Positions 7,211 through 16,182 of a stretch of DNA of 64,000 nucleotides are shown here, in pieces. This DNA comes from Terriglobus roseus (GTDB lineage Bacteria; Acidobacteriota; Terriglobia; Terriglobales; Acidobacteriaceae), in NCBI RefSeq assembly GCF_900102185.1, contig NZ_LT629690.1:372001-436000 (forward strand), read 5' to 3'. The notes beneath the pieces were generated by a model. The model was not told the origin of the DNA, ran no database searches, and saw only the letters and a program-made list of their open reading frames with translations. A program made the position numbers and the translations under genes. The stretch's first letter is position 1. Each line of letters opens with the position of its first letter.

Positions 7211-9586
7211 ATGGGCACAACACGCCAGCGCAAGATTCTGATGATTGTGCTGGGTGTATTCCTTCTCCTCTTGTTTCTCGGTCTGGCTGCGCTGAATGCA
7301 TTCCGCCTGAGCTTCCTCACGCCAGACACGCCGGGCGGCATCTTCCTCTTCATCGCGGTATCGTTCCTTGCATTTCTGATCTTCCTTGCCATCCTGATCC
7401 TGCTCATGCGCAACGTGTTGAAGCTGTACGCGGAGCAGCGCAATCGTGTGCTTGGCGCACGTCTGCGGACCCGCATGTTGCTAGGCGCAGTGCTCTTGAG
7501 CCTGCTGCCTGTGGGCTGCATGTACGGCTTCAGCTATCTGCTGATGAACCGTGCTATCGAGCGTTGGTTTGCCCAGCCCTCAGACCACCTGCGGCAGGAA
7601 TCGCTAGCGGTTTCGCGTGATCTTTCGCGTTACATCGCGGCAAACGCGCGCTCTGAAGCAGAAGAGATTGCCAGCATCATCTCAGAAGCCGGACCCGATG
7701 TAACACCAACAACATTGCAACGTGCCTTGCAGAGTCATGAAGTTTCATTACTCGGAGGATTCGCTCAGGTTTACAGCGGCGATGTCGTGGTGTCGCGTTT
7801 CCATACGCCATCTGACCCGGCCGTCCTGAGCGTGTGGCAGCAGCCGGATACGCTCCCCATTGAAGACGACGGGCTAAGCTCGCCTTTGCAGAAACGCGAT
7901 GGTGGCACGGTGAATGCGATGCTGCTGGCAGGCGTTCGGCGCAGCGATGAGCCGATTTTGACAGCGGGTGGTGTTGACTACATCCTTGGCTCGGCGCATA
8001 CGTCGTCGGGCTTGCTGGTGGTATCCGGTGCGCCGCTGCCGAGTGGTATGACAGCGCATATTGCTACGTTGAATCGCGCGGGCCAACAGTACTGGCAGTT
8101 GTTCCGCATGAGGCAGCAGGTGCGCGCCACGTACATGATGCTTCTGATGATGATCACAGGCCTTGCGCTTTTCATCACGAGTTGGCTTGCACTGCATCTC
8201 TCCAAGCAAGTTACGAAACCTGTAGAAGCACTGGCAGACGCGATGAGTGCCATTGCGCAGGGTAACTATCAGCAACGAGTGGAAGCGTCGGCAACGGAAG
8301 AACTCGGCGACCTTGTACAGACCTTCAACACGATGGCTGATGATTTGGAGTCCAGCCGCCGCATGGTGGAGAAGACCACGTTGCAGATCTTTGAGGCCAA
8401 CGTGGAAGTGGAAGCACGGCGCCGCGAGTTGGAGACCATGCTCCAGACCATCCCCAACGGTGTGGTCATGCTGGACGTGGATCGTCGCATTCGCGTTGTG
8501 AATCGTGCTTTCAGCGAAATGCTGGACCCCGGTGGTCAACGCGCATTCGTCGGCTTGCTGATGGACGAAGTCATTCCCGCAGAAAGCCTGGAAGTGATGG
8601 ACCGCCTCTTGCGCCGCAGCCATCGCATGGGTTCTGCGTCGTCAGAGACAGAGATGCCTACGGATAACGGCACGCTGAACCTGGCCATGACCGCTGCAAT
8701 TCTTGAAACCACCAGCGGTGGCACACGAACACCCACGGGTTACGTGCTTGTACTGGAAAACGCGACAGAGCTTTTGCGTGCGCAGAAGCAGTCTGCATGG
8801 AAAGAAGTCGCGCGTCGTGTCGCCCATGAAATCAAGAATCCTCTCACACCGATTTCGTTAAACGCAGAACAGATTCGACGTCACATTGTGCGCCTCGGCG
8901 ATCTTCTGCAGCAGCATCAACTGGAATCTCCATCCGTAGGTACGATTCGTCGTTCGAGTGAAGTGATCAGTGCATCGGTAGATAGCATGCGAGGCCTCGT
9001 TGATCAGTTTTCATCGCTCGCAGAATTTCCCAATGCGCAACCACGTCCGGCAGACCTGAACACCATCATTGAAAACACGCTCAGCCTTTTTGCAGGTCGA
9101 CTCTCTGGCATCACGGTGGTGAAGTCATTGCAGCCTCGGCTGCCACTTGTCATGGCCGATCCTGAAGCCATCAAGCGCGCTCTTTCTAATCTCATTGATA
9201 ACGCAGCTGAGGCCATGAGTGCCAGCCTGTTGCGAGAGATTCACATTGAAACGCGGCGCAGTGAACAGTCGCAAGGCATGTTGGAAATTGTGGTGGCTGA
9301 TACGGGACCCGGAGTCACCGACGATATGCGCGAACGACTCTTTCTGCCGTATTTCTCCACCAAGCAGCGCGGCACAGGATTGGGCCTGACGATTGTGGCG
9401 AAGATTATGGCGGACCACCAGGGCACCATCCGTGCGGAAAAGAATTTGCCCACAGGTGCTCGCTTTTTATTGGAACTTCCCATTGCGGCACCGACAGAAA
9501 ATAGTGGGCTGAACGATATTGCAACGGGCGACGAGTCCTCTGCATCGGAATTCTCAAAGGCAGAGATTAGGAACGCATCGGCATGA
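7211..9586 (+). CDS. NtrY-like sensor histidine kinase
   Basis: A 791-residue membrane-bound kinase. Two N-terminal hydrophobic helices lie within residues about 10-65, a third near residue 110, then an extracytoplasmic region, another helix (MMLLMMITGLALFITSWLAL), a HAMP linker, a PAS-like domain (ETMLQTIPNGVVMLDVDRRIR), the HisKA box with phospho-acceptor His539 (RRVAHEIKNPLTPISLNAEQ), the N box (LIDNAAEAM) and ATP lids (DTGPGV, GTGLGLTIV). This is the NtrY arrangement. AGGAGG at 7198-7203 is 7 nt from ATG 7211 and only 1 nt from ATG 7205, which decides the start. The stop overlaps the regulator's ATG, so the two are co-translated. The signal sensed is unknown. Confidence 0.9.
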   Translation: MGTTRQRKILMIVLGVFLLLLFLGLAALNAFRLSFLTPDTPGGIFLFIAVSFLAFLIFLAILILLMRNVLKLYAEQRNRVLGARLRTRMLLGAVLLSLLPVGCMYGFSYLLMNRAIERWFAQPSDHLRQESLAVSRDLSRYIAANARSEAEEIASIISEAGPDVTPTTLQRALQSHEVSLLGGFAQVYSGDVVVSRFHTPSDPAVLSVWQQPDTLPIEDDGLSSPLQKRDGGTVNAMLLAGVRRSDEPILTAGGVDYILGSAHTSSGLLVVSGAPLPSGMTAHIATLNRAGQQYWQLFRMRQQVRATYMMLLMMITGLALFITSWLALHLSKQVTKPVEALADAMSAIAQGNYQQRVEASATEELGDLVQTFNTMADDLESSRRMVEKTTLQIFEANVEVEARRRELETMLQTIPNGVVMLDVDRRIRVVNRAFSEMLDPGGQRAFVGLLMDEVIPAESLEVMDRLLRRSHRMGSASSETEMPTDNGTLNLAMTAAILETTSGGTRTPTGYVLVLENATELLRAQKQSAWKEVARRVAHEIKNPLTPISLNAEQIRRHIVRLGDLLQQHQLESPSVGTIRRSSEVISASVDSMRGLVDQFSSLAEFPNAQPRPADLNTIIENTLSLFAGRLSGITVVKSLQPRLPLVMADPEAIKRALSNLIDNAAEAMSASLLREIHIETRRSEQSQGMLEIVVADTGPGVTDDMRERLFLPYFSTKQRGTGLGLTIVAKIMADHQGTIRAEKNLPTGARFLLELPIAAPTENSGLNDIATGDESSASEFSKAEIRNASA

Positions 9587-10947
9587 CTCACATCCTTGTT
9601 GTTGATGACGAAACAGAGATCCGCGAATCGCTGGAGACGATCCTGCGCGAGGAAGGCTACGTCGTCACCTCCAGCGGCACAGCGAAGGAATCGCTGGAAC
9701 TGATCCGCGACGTGGAGTATGACGTGGTGCTGCTGGATATCTGGCTGCCTGACGGCGATGGTCTGGAAGTGCTGGCGCGCATCCGCGAACTTGCACTGGC
9801 CGCTCCGCCGGAAGTCGTCATCATATCCGGTCATGGAACCATTGAATCGGCAGTGCGAGCTACAAAGCTGGGCGCGTACGACTTCCTTGAAAAGCCACTG
9901 TCGCTCGATCGCACGCTTCTCGTTTTGAAGAACGCAACGGAGGCACGTCGTCTTCGGTTGGATAACTCTGAATTCCAACAGCAGCTCGCACAGAAGGCAT
10001 ATCTCACGGGTGAAAGCGTTCCCATGAAGGCTCTGCGACAGCAGATCCGCTTAATGGCTCCAACGAACGGACGAGTGCTCATCTACGGCGAATCAGGTAG
10101 TGGCAAGGAACGCATTGCACGCACCATGCATGCAGAGAGCCTCCGGCCTGACCGTCCCTTCATTGAACTGAACTGCGCCGCCATCCCGGAAGACTTCATC
10201 GAAAGTGAACTTTTCGGCTATCGTCACGGAACCGTTCCCGGTGGGCCGCCAGAGAAACGTGGCACCTTTGAGCGTGCGGATGGCGGGACGCTGTTTCTGG
10301 ATGAAGTGGGCGACATGAGCCTGAAGACACAGGCAAAAGTGCTGCGAACACTGGATGAACAGCGCTTCTATCCTGTTGGCGCATCGCAGCCTGTTCACGT
10401 TGATGTGCGTGTGATCGCTGCCACGAACAAAGATCTGGAAGACGAAATCATCAAAGGGAACTTTCGCGAAGACCTGTTTTATCGTCTCAACGTGATCCCG
10501 TTTTTTGTTCCCCCATTGCGAGACCGCATGGAAGACATTCCATCGTTAGTGCAGGAATTTCTGAGCGAATTCGGCAGGGAATACGGCCGTCCACGTATAG
10601 AGATTTCGCCGGACGCCATTGCTGCATTGAAGCAGTATGCGTGGCCGGGCAACGTGCGCGAACTGCGCAACGTGGTGGAACGCGTGCTCATACTGAACCC
10701 CAAGGCAATCCGCATTGAACGGAAACACCTGCCTGCACTCCTCTCGCGCGAAGTGAGTGCGAAGTCCAAGAATGACAACTTCGGCACGCTGCTGCAGGCA
10801 CGCGAGGCTTATGAGCGTGACTACATCCTGAAAAAACTGGAAGAGTGTCACGGCAACATAAGCCGCGCTGCGGAAGCACTTGGCCTGGAGCGCAGTCATC
10901 TCTATCGCAAGATGAAGGCGCTTGGCGTCACGATGAAGGAAGCGTAA
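9583..10947 (+). CDS. NtrX-like sigma-54-family response regulator without a standard GAFTGA loop
   Basis: A 454-residue regulator with a receiver domain (phospho-acceptor Asp52 in VVLLDIWLPDGDG), an AAA+ domain (Walker A GESGSGKE at 169-176, Walker B GGTLFLDEVG) and a C-terminal Fis-type helix-turn-helix (GNISRAAEALGLERSHLYRK). The loop that normally reads GAFTGA and contacts sigma-54 is GTVPGG at 216-221, so sigma-54 activation is doubtful. Its ATG overlaps the kinase stop codon by 4 nt (ATGA), so the kinase is its likely partner. The 3' end overlaps the convergent GNAT gene by 20 nt. Confidence 0.9.
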   Translation: MTHILVVDDETEIRESLETILREEGYVVTSSGTAKESLELIRDVEYDVVLLDIWLPDGDGLEVLARIRELALAAPPEVVIISGHGTIESAVRATKLGAYDFLEKPLSLDRTLLVLKNATEARRLRLDNSEFQQQLAQKAYLTGESVPMKALRQQIRLMAPTNGRVLIYGESGSGKERIARTMHAESLRPDRPFIELNCAAIPEDFIESELFGYRHGTVPGGPPEKRGTFERADGGTLFLDEVGDMSLKTQAKVLRTLDEQRFYPVGASQPVHVDVRVIAATNKDLEDEIIKGNFREDLFYRLNVIPFFVPPLRDRMEDIPSLVQEFLSEFGREYGRPRIEISPDAIAALKQYAWPGNVRELRNVVERVLILNPKAIRIERKHLPALLSREVSAKSKNDNFGTLLQAREAYERDYILKKLEECHGNISRAAEALGLERSHLYRKMKALGVTMKEA

Positions 10948-11446
10948 TGCGATAGCGGATGGTTCCTTCTTCCGCACCTTCGCCATCGAAGCGCATACCG
11001 CACTTCTCCATCACGCGAATCGACTCCTGCATCGTTGGAAAGGTATGCGCAATTACGCTGCGCACGCCCTGCGCGAACAGTAGTTGCAACAGCGTCTGCG
11101 TTGCTTCCGTTGCGTAACCATTGCGTTGCCACGGTTTCAGAATGGCGTACCCCGTTTCCGCTTCGGCTGCGTTCGTGGGACCGCCCCCTACAGTTCCAAT
11201 CAAAACCGGTTCAGGTGAGGGAAGCACTATGTAGCGACTCCAGCCAATGGTTTCAGGGCGTTCCGCAAATTGCTTACGGAAGAAGTCGAAGACGTGTGGC
11301 TCCCAGTTGCTGTCAGGCCACTCTGGTGGAACACGCGCTCCAAGGCGCGCAGCAAGCTCGGCATAGCTGGCAGTTTCTGCATCCAGCAGTTCGGGTGTGA
11401 TAGCCACAAGGCGCAGCCGCGCCGTAAGAATGTCAGAGGTATTCAA
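10928..11446 (-). CDS. GNAT-family N-acetyltransferase (RimJ/RimL type)
   Basis: A 172-residue acetyltransferase of the ribosomal-protein/antibiotic-type GNAT class. TARLRLVAIT near the N terminus, TGYAILKPWQRNGYATEATQ (acetyl-CoA pyrophosphate loop) and NxxSIRVMEKCGM-like ESIRVMEKCGMRFDG near the C terminus are typical. The start is set at TTG 11446 because GGAGAC (11453-11458) lies 6 nt upstream; an in-frame ATG at 11491 has no ribosome site. The substrate is unknown. It overlaps the end of the NtrX-like gene by 20 nt tail to tail. Confidence 0.85.
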   Translation of the reverse strand: MNTSDILTARLRLVAITPELLDAETASYAELAARLGARVPPEWPDSNWEPHVFDFFRKQFAERPETIGWSRYIVLPSPEPVLIGTVGGGPTNAAEAETGYAILKPWQRNGYATEATQTLLQLLFAQGVRSVIAHTFPTMQESIRVMEKCGMRFDGEGAEEGTIRYRITLPSS

Positions 11447-11591
11447 GCGATTGTCTCCATCAACATTGGTTGCAGACAAAGGTCGGCACATGCACCGCGA
11501 AGAAGCGAAGCGCGTGCAAAATCACTTAGCGGCAGGAGACAGTCATAGGCGCGGAGCCAGCATAGCAGAGAAGGAAGGTGCAGGGCGATGC

Positions 11592-11903
11592 TCAGCCAGC
11601 GGCATCGTAGGCTTTGCGCAATCGTTCCAGAGCTGCGCCCAATTCCTTATCGCTTGCGACCGCAAAGAATTCCCACTTATGCGTACTGCCAGCAAGCGGC
11701 TTTTGCCGCCGCAGCCCAATCGAGTTTGGGTTCTCAATCGCACGCGTGGCTGGCAGTACGGCAAAGATAGCGTCGTTACGATACAGGCTTACCATGCCGA
11801 ACATCTTGCCGCGCCGCGTGCCCGGCCATGTCAATGCTTCGTGTTCCAGCATCACCGAACGGCGACGCATCTCGTCGGAGACGACAGGAAACTTAGGCCT
11901 CAT
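11592..11903 (-). CDS. Small uncharacterised protein, TfoX/YjbR-like in parts
   Basis: A 103-residue protein beginning MRPKFPVVSDEMRRR. The segment RGKMFGMVSLYRNDAIFAVL resembles the core of TfoX-N or MmcQ/YjbR-like small domains, and the end (DKELGAALERLRKAYDAA) forms an amphipathic helix, but the match is not firm enough for a name. Its ATG lies inside the era gene, overlapping the era stop by 11 nt, so it is probably translated from the era message as the last gene of that cluster. The following 145 nt up to the GNAT start hold no gene. Confidence 0.65.
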   Translation of the reverse strand: MRPKFPVVSDEMRRRSVMLEHEALTWPGTRRGKMFGMVSLYRNDAIFAVLPATRAIENPNSIGLRRQKPLAGSTHKWEFFAVASDKELGAALERLRKAYDAAG

Positions 11904-12969
11904 TCTCTTTCTTAAGCGTCTGCGCAGCCTGCAAAGACTCCAACTGGCGTCGCCAATCCAGCTCTTCTACAAAGCCCTTCTTCGAACGCCAGTCTTCCTT
12001 CACCTTCACAAACAGTTCCAAAAAGACGCGAGTGCCAAGAAGGTTCTCAATCTCTTTGCGCGCAGCAGTGCCAATCTGTTTCAGCATGGCACCCTGCTTG
12101 CCGATCAGGATGGCCTTCTGTCCGCTGCGTTCGACAAAGATAGCAGCGGCAATCTTCGTCACCGGGAGTTTCGGCTCTTCACCCTTCTTCGGCTTGCGCT
12201 GTGGACCCGGCTCTTCCCACTTCTCAACCACGACGGCGGATGCGTAAGGCACTTCCTCGCCGGTGAAGAGCAGAATCTTTTCGCGGATCAGTTCCGCCGC
12301 AAGAAAGCGCATCGGCTGATCGGTGAGTTGGTCCTCGGGGAAGTAGCGGTTTGCCTCGGGTAGTTGCTCCACAATGCGACCCAGCAGCGTGTCCAGGCCG
12401 TCCTTCTTCGCGGCCGAGATCAGCACCGTATCCGTGAAAGCGAACTTCGTAGTCCAGTGAGTGATGAGCGGCAGAAGGTCTTCGCGCTTCACCAGGTCAA
12501 TCTTGTTGAACACAAGAATCACCGGGCACTCCACATTCCGCAACATACTCAGTGCAAACGCATCTTCTGCTGCGCTCAGTGCTTTCTTATCTTCTGATGG
12601 TGTGGGCGACTTACCTTCCACGCGCGGAGCGGGTTCGTGAATACGATGAGTCGCGTCCACGAGGAACAACACCACGTCGCGGCTTTCCAGCGCGTCGTGC
12701 ACTTCCTGCATCATGCGTCGGTCAAGCTGTGTGCTGGGTTTGTGTACGCCGGGTGTGTCGACAAGAACAATCTGCGCGGCAGGCAGAGCTTCGCGTGTCT
12801 TCGTCTTTGGCGTGGCCGGCTGTTCCAGAACGCCCAGAATGCGTGTGCGCGTGGTCTGCGCTTTATGCGTGACGATCGCCAGCTTCTCGCCAAGGAGAGC
12901 GTTCAGCAGCGTGGACTTGCCTGCGTTGGGGCGACCGATGATTGAAACGAAACCTGCGCGAAATGCCAT
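11893..12969 (-). CDS. era: GTPase Era
   Basis: A 358-residue GTPase needed for 16S rRNA maturation and 30S assembly. G1 (GRPNAGKSTLLNALLG), G3 (LVDTPGVHKPS) and G4 (VFNKIDLV) are intact, and the C terminus carries the KH domain (AILIGKQGAMLKQIGTAARK). It is about 55 residues longer than E. coli Era, with insertions near residues 50-65 and 105-125 (rich in P, E, K). No Shine-Dalgarno precedes the ATG; a TAGACT hexamer lies 7 nt upstream. It follows the CorC-type gene by 19 nt in the phoH-ybeY-corC-era cluster. Confidence 0.96.
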   Translation of the reverse strand: MAFRAGFVSIIGRPNAGKSTLLNALLGEKLAIVTHKAQTTRTRILGVLEQPATPKTKTREALPAAQIVLVDTPGVHKPSTQLDRRMMQEVHDALESRDVVLFLVDATHRIHEPAPRVEGKSPTPSEDKKALSAAEDAFALSMLRNVECPVILVFNKIDLVKREDLLPLITHWTTKFAFTDTVLISAAKKDGLDTLLGRIVEQLPEANRYFPEDQLTDQPMRFLAAELIREKILLFTGEEVPYASAVVVEKWEEPGPQRKPKKGEEPKLPVTKIAAAIFVERSGQKAILIGKQGAMLKQIGTAARKEIENLLGTRVFLELFVKVKEDWRSKKGFVEELDWRRQLESLQAAQTLKKENEA

Positions 12970-12988
12970 TCTACTTAGTCTACGCGCT

Positions 12989-14287
12989 CTAGTTTTCCGT
13001 GGGGTCGTCGGGCGGCAGCAGGCTCACGCGCACTCGCTTCACCAGCCGCGATGTCGCGTTGACCACTTCCAGCCTTAGCCCGTCCTCTTCAATCACTTCG
13101 CCTGGGTGCGGAATATGCCCGGCAAGTTCGGAAACAAGCCCGCCCACGGTGCTTGCTTCTAGGTCGGTTCGCAGCCGAAGCGGTTCGCGCTCGTCTTCCT
13201 CTGCGTCCTTCTGCAACAGATCGCGAAGCTTTGCAACATCCATGTTGCCGGGCACAATCCATGAACCGTCTTCTTCCTCAATCACCTCGGCATCTTCATC
13301 GTGCTCGTCTTCAATGTTGCCCACAATGGCTTCAATCAGATCTTCAATGGTTACAAGCCCAGCAACGGTTCCGTATTCGTCAATCACAATGCGCATGTGC
13401 TGCTTTTCGCTCTGCATCTCGCGCAACAGTTCGTTGACTTTCTTAGGCTCAGGTACAAACGCGGCGGGTCGTTGCATATCGCGCACGGTGCGCGTATTCG
13501 CATCGATATCGGTGATTTGCAACAGGTCATGCGCAAAGGCGATGCCGGTGATTTCATCCACGGTGTCGCGATAAACCGGCACGCGAGAGAAGGCATTTTC
13601 ATTCAATGCTGCGGTGAACTCCGCGAGCGTCATGCTTTCAGGCACGGTGAACATCTCTGGTCGAGGCGTCATCACTTCGCGCACCACCAGATCGCCAAAC
13701 TCCACCACACTGCGCACCAGCGCGCGATCACTCTCCTCCAGAATGCCTTCCTCTTCTCCGGCTTCCAGCAGAGCGTCCACACCTTCGTCTGGGTGTTCTT
13801 CTTCTTCTTCGTTATCCGGTTCCGCCAGCGAAACGATGGATTCCAGCAAACCAAGCGTAAGCGTCAACGGCAGGATCAGGTAAAACAGCACCTGCAATGG
13901 AATGCGTGCATTCGATACCCACTCGCCACGCGTGCGTGCAAACAACACCTGCGGCAACATGCGATCAAACACGATGATAATCAGCGCAAGCTCTGCGACT
14001 GTCTCTGCGTACGCAGGCCAGCCTCCACCAACACGTGCTCGATGCACACCCAGAATCAGCGCAAGCAGTGCCAGCGAGCCCTGCCGAAGAATGGAAGCGG
14101 ACAGTGCAACGGAATCGCGTGAGAGTCCCAGCCGCGGCTCAATGCGCTCGGTCCAAGCATCCAGATTTTCCTGGTAGGCACGCGCAAGAAACTTGCCCAT
14201 CTCGCTGTACACGCGATCCGCGTACGACGACAGGGTAAGCACTGCCAACAACAGCACAATGGAGAGCATAAAGATGAGTGGGCTCAT
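12989..14287 (-). CDS. CorC/HlyC-family protein (CNNM membrane domain plus CBS pair)
   Basis: A 432-residue protein with N-terminal membrane helices of the CNNM/DUF21 type (residues about 1-165), an acidic stretch (EEEEEHPDE), two CBS domains (about 205-330, with REVMTPRPEMFTVPE and DEYGTVAGLVTIEDLIEAIVG) and the C-terminal transporter-associated domain (about 345-425). This family is linked to Mg2+/Co2+ efflux or resistance. The ATG at 14287 overlaps the ybeY stop (4 nt), so the two are translationally coupled. Confidence 0.9.
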   Translation of the reverse strand: MSPLIFMLSIVLLLAVLTLSSYADRVYSEMGKFLARAYQENLDAWTERIEPRLGLSRDSVALSASILRQGSLALLALILGVHRARVGGGWPAYAETVAELALIIIVFDRMLPQVLFARTRGEWVSNARIPLQVLFYLILPLTLTLGLLESIVSLAEPDNEEEEEHPDEGVDALLEAGEEEGILEESDRALVRSVVEFGDLVVREVMTPRPEMFTVPESMTLAEFTAALNENAFSRVPVYRDTVDEITGIAFAHDLLQITDIDANTRTVRDMQRPAAFVPEPKKVNELLREMQSEKQHMRIVIDEYGTVAGLVTIEDLIEAIVGNIEDEHDEDAEVIEEEDGSWIVPGNMDVAKLRDLLQKDAEEDEREPLRLRTDLEASTVGGLVSELAGHIPHPGEVIEEDGLRLEVVNATSRLVKRVRVSLLPPDDPTEN

Positions 14288-14808
14288 CGCCGCGCCCTCT
14301 TGATTGCACTCTTCTTCGCTGCGGTCTTCTTTGTTTTCGTCGCTGTGCGTTTCTTGGGGGCAGCCAGTGTGCGCTCAATTAATCCTGTGGGCAGTTTCAA
14401 CTTCTCGCGCAGCTCTGCTTCCAGTGCGCGCATCTCGCCCTTGTCGGTTTCATGGTCATATCCGGCAAGATGTAGAACGCCATGCAACATCAGCGTCCGC
14501 AATTCATCTTCGAGAGTGTGACCGTGCTCGTCCGCCTGTCGCTGCGCGGTCTCCAACGAGATCGCAAGATCGCCCGCGTAGCCCTCTTCATTTTCAAAGG
14601 CAGGGAAGCTTAAAACATCGGTGGGTTTGTTCTTACCGCGGAAGCTGCGATTCAATTCCTTCAATCGCGCATCGTCTGCTAGCAGCACTGTCACTTCGCC
14701 ATCCAGTTCAGCGGCTTTTTGTGCACGCTTCAGGAAACGTGAAAGTGTCGCCTTCTGCAGCGAAGGTTGTTTGCCATCAGTTCGACTCGGAGGTTCTGTA
14801 ACGATCAA
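14284..14808 (-). CDS. ybeY: Endoribonuclease YbeY, with a basic C-terminal tail
   Basis: A 174-residue YbeY, which processes the 3' end of 16S rRNA and takes part in ribosome quality control. The zinc-binding motif HGVLHLAGYDHETDKGEM carries all three histidines, and TDVLSFPAF fits the family. After about residue 150 it has an extra Lys/Thr/Ala/Arg-rich tail (KKRTATKTKKTAAKK) not found in the short homologues. The only plausible start is TTG 14808 with GAGG 4 nt upstream. It lies 79 nt after phoH beyond a perfect hairpin, and overlaps the CorC gene start. Confidence 0.93.
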   Translation of the reverse strand: MIVTEPPSRTDGKQPSLQKATLSRFLKRAQKAAELDGEVTVLLADDARLKELNRSFRGKNKPTDVLSFPAFENEEGYAGDLAISLETAQRQADEHGHTLEDELRTLMLHGVLHLAGYDHETDKGEMRALEAELREKLKLPTGLIERTLAAPKKRTATKTKKTAAKKSAIKRARR

Positions 14809-14836
14809 TGCGCCTCGCGTACCTAAGAGAAAAGAG

Positions 14837-14862
14837 ACAGGAGAGGGAAATCCCTCTCCTGT
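14837..14862 (-). terminator. Perfect hairpin between phoH and ybeY
   Basis: ACAGGAGAGGGA (14837-14848) and TCCCTCTCCTGT (14851-14862) form a 12-bp perfect stem; on the minus strand it is followed by CTCTTTTCTC. It could end part of the phoH transcript and lies only 28 nt before the ybeY start. Confidence 0.6.
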
Positions 14863-14887
14863 TTATGCTACCTGTTCTGATGCAAAG

Positions 14888-15919
14888 TTATTGTGTCTTG
14901 CGCACAGTCGGCTTCGTTTCTGTTGCGGGAACGTCGATGCCGCCTTCCAGTCCCAGCGAAAGCTGCTGTTCGCGCTGATGCGTTTCGTACGCGCGAACAA
15001 TGCGCTGTACAAGGTTGTGGCGCACCACATCCTTGTCTTCAAAGTGACAGAAGCCGACGCCCTCTACGCCTTCCAGCACACCAAGAGCTTCCAGAAGACC
15101 GCTGCGTTTCGGATTCGGCAAGTCAATCTGCGTCAGGTCGCCTGTGATGACGGCCTTGCTGTTCATGCCCAGACGCGTAACAAACATCTTCATCTGTTCG
15201 TTGGTTGTGTTCTGCGCTTCGTCCATGATGATGAATGCGTTGGACAGCGTACGACCGCGCATGAAGGCAAGAGGCGCGATTTCAATGATGCCCTTTTCCA
15301 GCATCTTGTCCACGCGCTCTTTTTCGAGCAGATCGTAGAGCGCGTCGTATAGCGGACGCAGGTAGGGATCAACTTTTTCCTGCAACGAACCAGGTAAGAA
15401 ACCTAACCGTTCGCCCGCTTCCACCGCAGGACGCACCAGCACAATGCGTTCCACCTTCTTCGCCATCAGCGCGCTTGCAGCCATCGCCACGGCTAGATAC
15501 GTTTTGCCTGTGCCAGCAGGGCCAATGCCAAAGGTCATGTCGTTCTGTTCAATGGCCTCGACATATTTCTTCTGGTTGGCCGAACGCGGATTCACCATAC
15601 GCTTCACGCCATTGGCGGTGCGTTGGCGACCACTATCGACAAGCTGTTTCAGGCTAGACGCTGGATCGGCTACGGCAAGCTTTACCAGTGCATGGAGCTC
15701 AGGTCCGGCCAGCACCACGCCGCTGCGGCGCAGAGCTTCAAAGTCTTTGAAGATGCGTTCCACCAGCGCCACGTGCTCGTCCGTTCCTTCCACGAGCAGG
15801 CCGTTCGATCGCAGATCGATCGAAACGCCCAGCTCACTCTCCATCCACCGCAGGTTTTCGTCACGAAGCCCGAACAGGGCTTCCGTATGGGGCGTGATTT
15901 CGAGCAGGATCTTGGCCAA
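14888..15919 (-). CDS. PhoH-family ATPase (PhoH-like, YbeZ type)
   Basis: A 343-residue protein with an N-terminal KH-like region (residues about 1-85) and a PhoH P-loop domain: Walker A GIGPAGTGKTYLAVAMA, ERIVLVRPAVEAGERLGFLPG, and Walker B region FIIMDEAQNTT. PhoH/YbeZ proteins are ATPases that work with YbeY in RNA metabolism, and here the ybeY gene follows directly. The start is TTG 15919 with GGAGG (15931-15935) 11 nt upstream; no in-frame ATG gives the usual N terminus (AKILLEITPH). It is the first gene of the phoH-ybeY-corC-era cluster. Confidence 0.93.
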   Translation of the reverse strand: MAKILLEITPHTEALFGLRDENLRWMESELGVSIDLRSNGLLVEGTDEHVALVERIFKDFEALRRSGVVLAGPELHALVKLAVADPASSLKQLVDSGRQRTANGVKRMVNPRSANQKKYVEAIEQNDMTFGIGPAGTGKTYLAVAMAASALMAKKVERIVLVRPAVEAGERLGFLPGSLQEKVDPYLRPLYDALYDLLEKERVDKMLEKGIIEIAPLAFMRGRTLSNAFIIMDEAQNTTNEQMKMFVTRLGMNSKAVITGDLTQIDLPNPKRSGLLEALGVLEGVEGVGFCHFEDKDVVRHNLVQRIVRAYETHQREQQLSLGLEGGIDVPATETKPTVRKTQ

Positions 15920-16121
15920 TGTGCGCTATGCCTCCATGGGGCTGGGGTGCGTTGAATTTGAGTGCTGGGATTTAGATGCGGGAGAGGCTCCGACCGACTG
16001 ACTTCCACGCGCCACAGAGATGCGGCGTCGGGTGGAACAGATCGAATTGGCGGTTATCACCAAATCAGTCGAAGTTGCGCTGAGAATAGCTCCGCGTAAC
16101 AACATCGTCAAGCAAAGAAAC

Positions 16122-16157
16122 GAGGAAAAAGAAGGCCGAAACCCGAAGGTTTCGGCC
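16122..16157 (-). terminator. Rho-independent terminator of TonB receptor 1
   Basis: GGCCGAAACC (16134-16143) and GGTTTCGGCC (16148-16157) form a 10-bp perfect stem with a CGAA loop; on the minus strand it is followed by TTCTTTTTCC. It lies 25 nt after the receptor stop. Confidence 0.9.
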
Positions 16158-16182
16158 CGTTGTAGTGAGAGCGTAAGGATTG

